Source: Acidobacteriota bacterium (GTDB lineage: Bacteria; Acidobacteriota; Blastocatellia; RBC074). Taken from it: a stretch of 6,840 nucleotides of DNA. This document shows positions 1 through 5,922 of this stretch, in pieces. Both the position numbers and the translations under genes were made by a program. Within the stretch, counting starts at the first letter, position 1. Every line of letters begins with the position of its first letter. Location: the NCBI GenBank assembly GCA_013140935.1, contig JABFSD010000683.1:1-6840 (forward strand), read 5' to 3'. The notes beneath the pieces are model-generated. The model saw nothing but the letters and a program-made list of their open reading frames with translations, made no database searches and was not told where the DNA came from.

Positions 1-1250
1 GCCTCACGTGGCAAAACGGCAAAACCGAAATCAAACGCTGGTGGAATCTGAGCGAACGCGCACAAGCCCAACGCGACGAGAAGAAGGATGACGCCGTGGG
101 CTGGTTCCGCGAAACTTTTGACAGCGCCGTCAACCTGCGCCGCATCAGCGACGTGCCTATCGGCGTGCTGTTGAGCGGGGGCCTCGATTCGAGCAGCGTC
201 GCGGCTTCATTAGCAGTGCAAGCGGGTTCAGGCATCAACACTTTCACCGTGCGTTTCGACGAAGCCGGTTATGACGAAGGGCCGTTAGCCAAACAACTCG
301 CCGAACGATGGCAACTCAATTATCACGAACTCTTCGTGAAAGAAGACGACTTGCTCGAACGTCTGCAAGCCGCGTCGTGGCTGAACGACGAGCCGCTCGT
401 ACACGGCAACGACCTTTATTTGTGGGCCATTTCGGAATACGCCAAACCTAAAGTCACCGTGCTGCTTTCGGGCGAAGGCGCAGACGAAACGCTGGGCGGC
501 TATGTGCGCTATCGTCCGTTGCAAAATCCTGCCTTGCTCAAAATCACTAAGCCTTTTCTGAGTCGGATGACTTCGTTGAGCGTGTTACCCGCACGACTGC
601 GCAAGCTGGGACGGTTTTTGCAATTGGGTCAACTTGATCGGCTGGTATTTTTTAATAGCTGCGATTTATTGCCGCACGAAATCAAGATACTCGAAAGAAA
701 TTCACCCTCTGATTTTTCTTACCGCGAGAATATTCTGACCGAAGCCCAACAGCTTTATCCGAACGATCTGGTCCGTCAGGCGATGTATAACGACCAGCAT
801 ACTTTTCTCGGTTCGATTCTGGATCGCAACGACCGCATGACGATGGGCGCTTCGATTGAATGCCGCGTGCCTTTTCTCGATTATCGGTTGGTCGAAGGAT
901 TGGCCGCCTTGCCTTCGTCCCAATTGCTTTCTGCGCGCGAAAGCAAACATCTGTTGCGCGCCGGTCTCAGTGACCGTTTGCCCGAAGCGATTCGCAACGC
1001 ACCCAAGTGGGGATTCGGTGTGCCGTGGGCGAAATACTTCCGCGAAGTTCCGGCTTTGCGCACGTGGGTCGAGCAACTACCGCAAAAAGAGTGCATAGCC
1101 GCTGGCCCATTTGCGCAAACCCATTTGCAAAACACCATCCGCGAGTTTTTTGCCGGAGCTACGCAACACGACGCGCTCATCAAACAATTAGTTATGGTAT
1201 CGCTGTGGCATGAGCGTTATTTCAAGCAGGTACGGCAAGTAACTTCGTGA
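1..1250 (+). CDS. Asparagine synthase (glutamine-hydrolysing)-like amidotransferase, C-terminal part, 5' truncated
   Basis: The reading frame is open from the left edge (first full codon at 3) and ends with TGA at 1248-1250, giving about 415 residues. A GTG at 96 is internal, not the start. What is seen is the ATP-pyrophosphatase synthetase domain. The PP-loop SGGLDS lies at 174-191, followed later by SGEGADETLGGY. The block DRNDRMTMGASIECRVPFLD (about 822-881) then PKWGFGVPW near the C-terminus are typical of AsnB. Family members are usually 600-650 residues, so the N-terminal Cys2 glutaminase domain should lie just outside the window. Known enzymes activate a carboxylate by adenylation and amidate it with glutamine-derived ammonia. 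In polysaccharide clusters, relatives such as WbpS are proposed to amidate uronic acids, so the substrate here may be a sugar acid rather than aspartate (inference). The stop overlaps the next start, suggesting one operon with translational coupling. The family is clear; the substrate is not. Confidence 0.93.
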   Translation, partial: LTWQNGKTEIKRWWNLSERAQAQRDEKKDDAVGWFRETFDSAVNLRRISDVPIGVLLSGGLDSSSVAASLAVQAGSGINTFTVRFDEAGYDEGPLAKQLAERWQLNYHELFVKEDDLLERLQAASWLNDEPLVHGNDLYLWAISEYAKPKVTVLLSGEGADETLGGYVRYRPLQNPALLKITKPFLSRMTSLSVLPARLRKLGRFLQLGQLDRLVFFNSCDLLPHEIKILERNSPSDFSYRENILTEAQQLYPNDLVRQAMYNDQHTFLGSILDRNDRMTMGASIECRVPFLDYRLVEGLAALPSSQLLSARESKHLLRAGLSDRLPEAIRNAPKWGFGVPWAKYFREVPALRTWVEQLPQKECIAAGPFAQTHLQNTIREFFAGATQHDALIKQLVMVSLWHERYFKQVRQVTS

Positions 1251-2434
1251 AATTCACCATCCTCACCCAATATTACCTGCCTGAAATCGGAGCGCCACAA
1301 GCGCGCCTTTCCGCCCTTGTCGCCGGTTTGCTGGCGCGCGGGCACGAAGTCACCGTGCTGACCGCTTTGCCCAATTATCCGCTGGGAAAAATCTATGCGG
1401 GCTATAGCGGCTTTTATTGCGAAGAAACGATTCAAGGCGCAAAAGTATTGCGCACGTTTATTTATCCGACGCAAAAAGTAGCGTTCATTCCGCGCATCAC
1501 CAGTTATTTGTCTTTCACGTTGTCGTCTTTGTTGATCGGCGCGATTAAGTTACCCGCTTCTGATTATTTATTGGTCGAAAGTCCCCCACTTTTTCTCGGC
1601 TTTACGGCGTATATTTTGAGCAAGCTGAAACGCGCGAAATTCATTTTTAACGTCTCTGACCTATGGCCTGAAAGTGCCGTGCAATTAGGCGTGCTGGCTC
1701 CTGACAGCCTGATGCATCGCGTCAGCCTCGCCATCGAAAAGTTTTGTTATCACCAATCCTGGCTGGTCACAGGGCAATCGCGCGGTATTATTGAAGACAT
1801 CCAGCAGCGTTTCCCTGACTGCCACGTCTTTCATCTTTCCAACGGCGTTGACACCAAACTGTTCGTGCCGACTGTGGGGCAAAGCGACGACAGCACCTGC
1901 ACCGCGACGTATGCGGGCTTGCACGGCATTGCGCAAGGACTGGATCAAATCATCTCGGCAGCGGAGTTATTACGCACAGAAAATTGCCGATTCGTGTTAG
2001 TCGGCGACGGCCCGGAAAAGCAGGAATTAAAAGCTCGTGCCCAACGTGCAGCCTTAAACAACGTCGCCTTTCTCGACTCGAAACCGAAAAACGAAATTCC
2101 TTCGTTATTGGCAAGCGCCGATATTTTATTGGTTACGTTGAAAAAATATATTCCAGGGGCGGTGCCTTCTAAACTTTATGAAGCGATGGCCTGCGGCAAG
2201 CCCGTGATTTTCGTAGGTGAAGGCGAAGGCGCAACCATCGTAAAAGAAAATAACACCGGGTTGGTAGTCATTCCCGGCGATATAACGGGGCTGGCTGACG
2301 CCTTGCGCCGCTTGAGCCGTGAACCGGCCTTGCGCGCGGAGTTAGGTAACAACGGACGGCAAACAGCGGTATCGCATTTTGACCGCCAAAATATCATCTC
2401 CCGATTCGTTGATTATCTGGAAAAGCATTTATAA
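1247..2434 (+). CDS. Glycosyltransferase family 4, WbuB/WcaI-like
   Basis: A 395-residue GT-B glycosyltransferase, full length for the family. The N-terminal Rossmann half opens with MKFTILTQYYLPEIGAPQAR and continues with LTALPNYPLGKIY (39-50), SDLWPES (137-143) and SNGVD (198-202), a set typical of WbuB-like enzymes. The C-terminal donor half has VLVGDGPE (250-257) and PSKLYEAMACGKPVI (307-321), with a following GEGEGATIV loop. E312 matches the second Glu of the GT4 EX7E motif, while the first position is Gly304; I recall this being usual in the PSK-type subclade. Hydrophobic residues 86-102 may hold it to the inner membrane. It probably transfers a sugar from an NDP donor to an undecaprenyl-linked repeat unit on the cytoplasmic side (family knowledge); donor and acceptor are unknown. 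The GTG start is chosen because the frame matches the family N-terminus and its GTGA overlap with the upstream stop fits coupled translation; only a weak AGG lies upstream. Confidence 0.92.
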   Translation: MKFTILTQYYLPEIGAPQARLSALVAGLLARGHEVTVLTALPNYPLGKIYAGYSGFYCEETIQGAKVLRTFIYPTQKVAFIPRITSYLSFTLSSLLIGAIKLPASDYLLVESPPLFLGFTAYILSKLKRAKFIFNVSDLWPESAVQLGVLAPDSLMHRVSLAIEKFCYHQSWLVTGQSRGIIEDIQQRFPDCHVFHLSNGVDTKLFVPTVGQSDDSTCTATYAGLHGIAQGLDQIISAAELLRTENCRFVLVGDGPEKQELKARAQRAALNNVAFLDSKPKNEIPSLLASADILLVTLKKYIPGAVPSKLYEAMACGKPVIFVGEGEGATIVKENNTGLVVIPGDITGLADALRRLSREPALRAELGNNGRQTAVSHFDRQNIISRFVDYLEKHL

Positions 2435-2439
2435 CTAAA

Positions 2440-2515
2440 CGCGTTCGTAGTTCCGCCTTTAGGCGGTGGGCTTCGCTGCCCCAACCCACCGCCTAAAGGC
2501 GGAACTACGAACGCG
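2440..2515. repeat. 31-bp inverted repeat, REPIN/BIME-like doublet of two GTAG-headed palindromes
   Basis: Left arm 2440-2470 and right arm 2485-2515 are perfectly complementary over 31 bp, separated by a 14-nt loop (2471-2484). Each arm carries its own near-palindrome: ccgcc-ttta-ggcgg at 2453-2466 and ccgcc-taaa-ggcgg at 2489-2502. Each is preceded, on its own strand, by GTAG (2447-2450 on +, 2505-2508 on -). GTAG followed by a palindrome is the known layout of REP elements mobilised by RAYT (TnpA_REP) transposases, and two REPs head-to-head make a REPIN. There is no T-run on either side, so it is not a standard intrinsic terminator, although the hairpin could stall polymerase or protect mRNA ends. 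No second copy is present in the window, so repetitive nature is inferred. Confidence 0.8.
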
Positions 2516-2522
2516 CCTAACC

Positions 2523-3173
2523 ATGGCTTCCGCTGAAACTATTATTCGTGAATTGACTGTGAATGATCTGACTGCCGTTGCCACGGTGCATCTGGCAGCT
2601 TTTCCGAAAAGCGCTTTGACCGCGTTAGGAAAAGAAGCCGTCCGTCGCTATTACGAGTGGCTATTGGTCGGGCCACACGACGGCGCAGCGTTGGCGGCGT
2701 TCAGCGAAAATCAACTGGCCGGTTTTTGTTTCAGCGGCATTTTTCGCGGCGCGATGTCAGGTTTTTTGAATCGCAATCGTTTTTACCTAATGGTTCGCGT
2801 GATGACGCATCCGTGGCTGTTGTTCAACCCGCTGTTTCGCGACAGATTGGCGACAGGATGGCGCGTATTGCGCCGTCTGAGTAAACCAAAACCTGCTCAA
2901 GTTACGGCGACTCCACCGCCTGCTGCGCCCAGGGCTTTCGGCATTTTAGCAATTGCCGTCAATCCTGCCGTGCAAGGCAAGGGGGCTGGTAAGTTATTAA
3001 TGCTGGCCGCAGAGCGAATTGCGCGGCAACGTAATTTCGAGCTTATGGATTTATCTGTGAGTACGGAAAATAAACAGGCGATTGATTTTTATGAGCGATT
3101 GCATTGGCGCAAGGTGCTGAAAAACGGCGTCTGGGCAGGTGAAATGATTAAATCGCTGAATGAAAACAACTAA
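2523..3173 (+). CDS. GNAT-family N-acetyltransferase
   Basis: A 216-residue protein if started at ATG 2523. The N-terminal part resembles sugar-cluster GNATs (VHLAAFP at 22-28, then a LG..AVRRYYEWL helix). Motif A, which binds acetyl-CoA pyrophosphate, is IAVNPAVQGKGAG (144-156) with Q151-G-K-G-A-G156. NKQAIDFYERLHW (183-195) is the usual C-terminal motif B. Residues 85-135 form a basic and Pro-rich insertion between the early strands and motif A. The likely role is transfer of acetyl from acetyl-CoA to an amine, plausibly an amino-sugar nucleotide, judged only from its neighbours. The frame stays open upstream to a GTG at 2466, which lies inside the inverted repeat. That start would add 19 residues encoded by repeat DNA (containing HRLKAELRTR), so ATG 2523 is preferred. 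No Shine-Dalgarno is visible at a proper distance because the repeat ends 7 nt before the ATG. Confidence 0.85.
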   Translation: MASAETIIRELTVNDLTAVATVHLAAFPKSALTALGKEAVRRYYEWLLVGPHDGAALAAFSENQLAGFCFSGIFRGAMSGFLNRNRFYLMVRVMTHPWLLFNPLFRDRLATGWRVLRRLSKPKPAQVTATPPPAAPRAFGILAIAVNPAVQGKGAGKLLMLAAERIARQRNFELMDLSVSTENKQAIDFYERLHWRKVLKNGVWAGEMIKSLNENN

Positions 3174-3185
3174 CCCAAAATAAAC

Positions 3186-3190
3186 AGGAG
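3186..3190 (+). promoter_or_regulatory. Shine-Dalgarno for the epimerase gene
   Basis: AGGAG sits 11 nt before ATG 3202, the strongest ribosome-binding site among the cluster genes. It fixes the start and suggests the epimerase is translated independently of the GNAT gene ending at 3173. Confidence 0.8.
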
Positions 3191-3201
3191 AAACCACCGC
3201 A

Positions 3202-4206
3202 ATGAAAGTTCTCATTACCGGCGGCGCAGGCTTTATCGGCTCGCATCTGGCGGAACAATACATAAAACGAGGCGATGACGTATACATTATTGACGACCTC
3301 TCGACGGGTTCCATTGATAACATCGCGCACCTGCAAGGGCACGCGCATTTTCATTATCATCTCGACACCGTAACCAATCAGCGATTGACGGCGGAGCTAG
3401 TTGATTTATGTGACGTGGTCTTTCATCTGGCCGCCGCCGTCGGCGTCAAGCTCATCGTCGAAAGTCCGGTGCGCACCATCGAGACGAACATCGGTGGTAC
3501 GGAAGTCGTCTTGCAACAATGCGCCAAGAAACAGAAACGCGTGTTAGTCGCTTCTACGTCTGAGGTCTATGGCAAGAGCAAACAAATCCCCTTTAGCGAA
3601 GAGGACGATCTAGTCATGGGCGCGACCAACAAAGGCCGGTGGAGTTATGCCTGCTCAAAAGCGATTGATGAATTTCTGGCGATTGCCTATTGGAAAGAAA
3701 AGCGCGTGCCCACCGTGGTCGTGCGTTTATTCAACACCGTCGGGCCGAAACAAACGGGACGTTACGGCATGGTGATTCCGAATTTCGTGCAACAGGCGCT
3801 CAAGGGCGAAGACTTGACGGTGTATGGCGATGGGCAACAGTCGCGCTGTTTCACGCACGTTTCTGACGTGGTCGGTGCGTTGATGAAATTGATCGAACAT
3901 CCGCAAGCGGTGGGCGAAGTTTATAACATCGGCAGCACGCAGGAAGTCAGTATTTTGCAACTCGCCGAACGCATAAAGACCCTGGCTGACTCAGATTCGG
4001 AAATTAAATTTTTGAGTTATGACAAGGCTTATGAAGAAGGCTTTGAAGACATGCACCGCCGCGTGCCGAATATCGGAAAGATCCACCAACTGATCGGCTA
4101 TCAACCTACGTTCACGCTCGACGAGATTCTGCAAAGCGTCATCGCGCATCATCGCAACAAGCTCACCGCGCAACGCGGTACGCCCGCGCCGAGTTTCAAG
4201 GCATAA
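3202..4206 (+). CDS. NAD-dependent epimerase/dehydratase (extended SDR), nucleotide-sugar modifying
   Basis: A 334-residue extended short-chain dehydrogenase/reductase, complete. The NAD-binding GGAGFIG is at 7-13, acidic D31-D32 after strand 2 favour NAD over NADP, HLAA is at 75-78, and the catalytic set is STSEVYG (118-124) with Y149 and K153 in YACSK. VRLFNTVGP (174-182) and VYGDGQQSRCFTHVSD (207-222) are the usual substrate-domain motifs, and the C-terminal EDMHRRVPNIGKI is of the type seen in UDP-glucuronate decarboxylase/4-epimerase-like proteins. These enzymes oxidise C4 of an NDP-sugar, then epimerise, dehydrate or decarboxylate it. E121 after TS, rather than the TSS common in GalE epimerases, leans towards the dehydratase/decarboxylase side, but the exact reaction is not decided by sequence. 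It probably supplies a sugar nucleotide for the cluster. The last ten residues are Pro/Ala-rich and look nonessential. Confidence 0.9.
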   Translation: MKVLITGGAGFIGSHLAEQYIKRGDDVYIIDDLSTGSIDNIAHLQGHAHFHYHLDTVTNQRLTAELVDLCDVVFHLAAAVGVKLIVESPVRTIETNIGGTEVVLQQCAKKQKRVLVASTSEVYGKSKQIPFSEEDDLVMGATNKGRWSYACSKAIDEFLAIAYWKEKRVPTVVVRLFNTVGPKQTGRYGMVIPNFVQQALKGEDLTVYGDGQQSRCFTHVSDVVGALMKLIEHPQAVGEVYNIGSTQEVSILQLAERIKTLADSDSEIKFLSYDKAYEEGFEDMHRRVPNIGKIHQLIGYQPTFTLDEILQSVIAHHRNKLTAQRGTPAPSFKA

Positions 4207-4225
4207 CGCACGAAAGAAAATTCGC

Positions 4226-5635
4226 ATGGCTGGTTTTATTGATACGGTTTACCTGAATAGTCCGATATTTATTCAACAAGCGTTGGTCGCCGCTTATGGC
4301 TGGCAATGGTATCGGCGGCGTTTTAATCCGTCTTTTCACCAACAAGTGGCGGAATTCACCGCGCGCGATCGCTGGACGGCGGAACAATTCAGACAATATG
4401 AAGACGAGAAACTAACTGAGTTACTCAAAGTAGCGACGCGCTCGAGTTATTATCGAACGATTTTTGCCGAAGCCGGAGTAACACCGGATATGCCGCCGCG
4501 CGAAGCCTTAGCCAAGTTACCGTTTCTCTCGAAAAATACCTTGCGCACGCGCAGCAAAGAATTACTCACGCAAGACCCTTTGCCGAAAGGCGTCTTCATT
4601 CAACGTTCGAGCGGCAGCACCGGCACGCCGACCGAAATTTATTACACACCCGACTTGCACGCTTATGAGGTTGCGCTGCCCGAAGCCCGCACGATGCACT
4701 GGGCGGGCGTCAATTATCAGGATCGCCGCGTGATGTTCGGCGCGCGCAAGGTTTGTCATCCCGATCAGGCGCTGCCTCCGTTTTGGCGCTTCAGTCCAGC
4801 CGAAGATTTGGCTTACGGTTCGATCTATCACCTGTCGCGGCAAAACCTGCCGAGCTATATGGCGTTTTTGCGCGAGTTCAAACCGACGGTGGTGATGGGC
4901 TACCCGAATGCGCTGAACGTGTTGGCGCGTTATGCGCTGCGCACCGGCGATATGCCTGCGCCAGCGAAAGTGGTGGTGACTACGTCTGAAACAGTGACGA
5001 CGCAGTTGCGCGAGAACATCGAGGCCGCGTGGCAATGCCGGTTGTTTGATCGTTACGGCGCGATTGAGGGCTGTGTGTTCGCCTTTCAATGCGAACACGG
5101 GCGCTATCACGTCGCTTCGGAAGCGGGCATCATCGAAATCGTAGACCCGCACGGACGCCCTTGCGCGCCGGGCGAAGTCGGCGAACTGGTTTGCACAGGG
5201 TTGCGCAATCAGTTGCAACCGCTGTTTCGTTATCGCCTCGGCGACGCGGCACGGTGGGCGGTGGAACAATGCTGCCCTTGCGGACGCGAGATGGCGATTC
5301 TCGAAGACATTCAAGGCCGCATCGAAGATATGTGTTACACGCCCGATGGCCGGCAGGTCTTGCGTTTCGACACCGTATTCAAAGGCGTCACCAACATCCG
5401 CGAAGCGCAAGTCATTCAGGAAAAGCCCGACCTATTCATCATCAAAGTCGTACCCGCCGAAGGCTATAACGAACACGACTCAGCAACGCTGAAACACAAT
5501 ATGCAATTGCACGTCGGCCACGTGCGCACCGAAGTCGAACTCACCGATGCCATTGCGCGCCGCCAATCCGGCAAGTTTCAAGCCGTCGTATGCAAGCTCT
5601 CGCCGGAAGAAATCGAAAAACTAATCAAACTCTGA
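4226..5635 (+). CDS. CapK/PaaK-type AMP-forming ligase (phenylacetate-CoA ligase family)
   Basis: A 469-residue adenylate-forming enzyme, of normal length for CapK-like proteins. The ATP phosphate loop SSGSTGTPT is at 128-136, RYGAIEG (276-282) is the adenine/aromatic motif with E281, YRLGD (336-340) holds the ribose-binding Asp, GRIED (364-368) marks the hinge to the small domain, and SGKF (448-451) places a candidate catalytic Lys450. C283, C289, H291, C349, C350 and C352 (CCPCGR) cluster in the fold region where some relatives bind zinc, so a structural metal site is likely (inference). Known PaaK makes phenylacetyl-CoA, while CapK-like members recur in capsule and O-antigen clusters with little-known substrates. 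Here it lies 19 nt after the SDR gene, so co-transcription is likely, and catabolism of phenylacetate is unlikely in this setting. It may activate an acyl or amino acid group that decorates the glycan. Start ATG 4226 has only a weak A/G-rich ribosome site (GAAAGAAAA). Confidence 0.9.
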   Translation: MAGFIDTVYLNSPIFIQQALVAAYGWQWYRRRFNPSFHQQVAEFTARDRWTAEQFRQYEDEKLTELLKVATRSSYYRTIFAEAGVTPDMPPREALAKLPFLSKNTLRTRSKELLTQDPLPKGVFIQRSSGSTGTPTEIYYTPDLHAYEVALPEARTMHWAGVNYQDRRVMFGARKVCHPDQALPPFWRFSPAEDLAYGSIYHLSRQNLPSYMAFLREFKPTVVMGYPNALNVLARYALRTGDMPAPAKVVVTTSETVTTQLRENIEAAWQCRLFDRYGAIEGCVFAFQCEHGRYHVASEAGIIEIVDPHGRPCAPGEVGELVCTGLRNQLQPLFRYRLGDAARWAVEQCCPCGREMAILEDIQGRIEDMCYTPDGRQVLRFDTVFKGVTNIREAQVIQEKPDLFIIKVVPAEGYNEHDSATLKHNMQLHVGHVRTEVELTDAIARRQSGKFQAVVCKLSPEEIEKLIKL

Positions 5636-5656
5636 GCGGGCGTGAATCGCCTGGCC

Positions 5657-5685
5657 TTGACCCTGCCGCTGACGCAGCCTACACT
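5657..5685 (+). promoter_or_regulatory. Sigma70-like promoter candidate for the beta-helix gene
   Basis: TTGACC (5657-5662, five of six to TTGACA) is separated by exactly 17 nt from TACACT (5680-5685, four of six to TATAAT). Transcription would begin near 5692 and give a leader of about 230 nt before ATG 5923. The match could be chance in a stretch of this size. Confidence 0.4.
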
Positions 5686-5718
5686 CCCGCCCGTTTGGTA
5701 AGTCCCTCACACACGCCC

Positions 5719-5744
5719 CGGTAATTCAGGCCTTACCGTTATTC
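5719..5744 (+). terminator. Weak hairpin with T-rich tail, possible terminator of the polysaccharide operon
   Basis: cggtaa (5719-5724) pairs with ttaccg (5733-5738) over 6 bp around an 8-nt loop, followed by ttattctttct. The stem is short and the tail is interrupted, so this is a weak candidate. Its loop contains TTCAGG, which repeats at 5791 and could also pair with CCTGAA at 5875-5880. Confidence 0.25.
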
Positions 5745-5811
5745 TTTCTGAAAACCACGTAACCCCCTCTTTCGCCCCAAGATTTCACACTTCAGGTTGC
5801 CGCTTTCGCTG

Positions 5812-5831
5812 AGGCAGACTTTGCCTTTTTT
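5812..5831 (+). terminator. Intrinsic-terminator-like hairpin
   Basis: aggca (5812-5816) pairs with tgcct (5822-5826) around a 5-nt loop, and the 3' side runs straight into six T (5826-5831). The stem is only 5-6 bp, so strength is uncertain. It could end read-through from the ligase gene, or act as an attenuator in the leader of the beta-helix gene, as it lies between the candidate promoter and the start codon. Confidence 0.35.
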
Positions 5832-5884
5832 CGATAAGCCGGCTTTGAGTCGTGATGCGAGCGTGAGAGCGTTACCTGAACTTT

Positions 5885-5912
5885 CTCTCTTGCTGCCCAT
5901 AACGCAAGAGGG
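5885..5912 (+). promoter_or_regulatory. Shine-Dalgarno-masking hairpin before the beta-helix gene
   Basis: The Shine-Dalgarno AAGAGGG (5906-5912) stands 10 nt before ATG 5923. The preceding ctctcttgc (5885-5893) pairs with gcaagaggg (5904-5912), 9 bp with one G-U and a 10-nt loop, so the whole ribosome site would be base-paired. This supports ATG 5923 as the start and suggests translation may be low until the hairpin opens. Regulation is inferred, not shown. Confidence 0.45.
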
Positions 5913-5922
5913 CTGGATCGCT

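Larger units (their letters stand above)
5636..5922 (+). other. Gene-free stretch: end of the cluster and structured leader of the beta-helix gene
   Basis: No convincing gene lies here. The stretch holds a promoter-like pair (5657-5685), a small hairpin with a T-rich tail (5719-5744), a terminator-like hairpin (5812-5831) and a Shine-Dalgarno-masking hairpin (5885-5912). A possible closing helix joins 5791-5797 (ttcaggt) to 5874-5880 (acctgaa) with an extra 4 bp inside (5801-5804 with 5868-5871), enclosing the terminator-like hairpin. A long-range GC-rich pairing of 5637-5642 with 5688-5693 is also possible. I could not match it to a known riboswitch class; the c-di-GMP-I, cobalamin and ykkC-type cores I know were not seen. 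Confidence 0.5.

Noticed and set aside
96..98. GTG 96 as the true start of the AsnB-like protein
   Set aside because: The frame continues to the left edge with AsnB-like sequence, and the protein would lack the expected glutaminase domain.
2440..2515. Inverted repeat as a simple bidirectional intrinsic terminator
   Set aside because: There is no T-run on either side, and the nested GTAG-headed palindromes fit a REP doublet better.
2466..2522. GTG start giving the GNAT a 19-residue N-terminal extension
   Set aside because: The extension is encoded by the inverted repeat, is not GNAT-like, and has no properly spaced Shine-Dalgarno.
4562..5410. Long reverse-strand open frame (282 codons) opposite the CapK-like ligase gene
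   Set aside because: The + strand frame has full family motifs. The reverse product is Arg/His/Ala-rich with no recognisable domain, as expected from a codon-biased antisense shadow.
5652..5667. Sigma54-like GG-N10-GC (tggccttgaccctgcc)
   Set aside because: Only the GG/GC core and TGGC match; several conserved positions fail, and a sigma70-like pair overlaps it with a better fit.
5642..5701. 19-codon open frame starting GTG just after the ligase stop
   Set aside because: It has no Shine-Dalgarno and no recognisable feature, and it overlaps the promoter candidate; its length is expected by chance.
5700..5922. Known riboswitch class in the leader
   Set aside because: Consensus cores I can recall for c-di-GMP-I, cobalamin and ykkC-type elements were not found, so no class is claimed.
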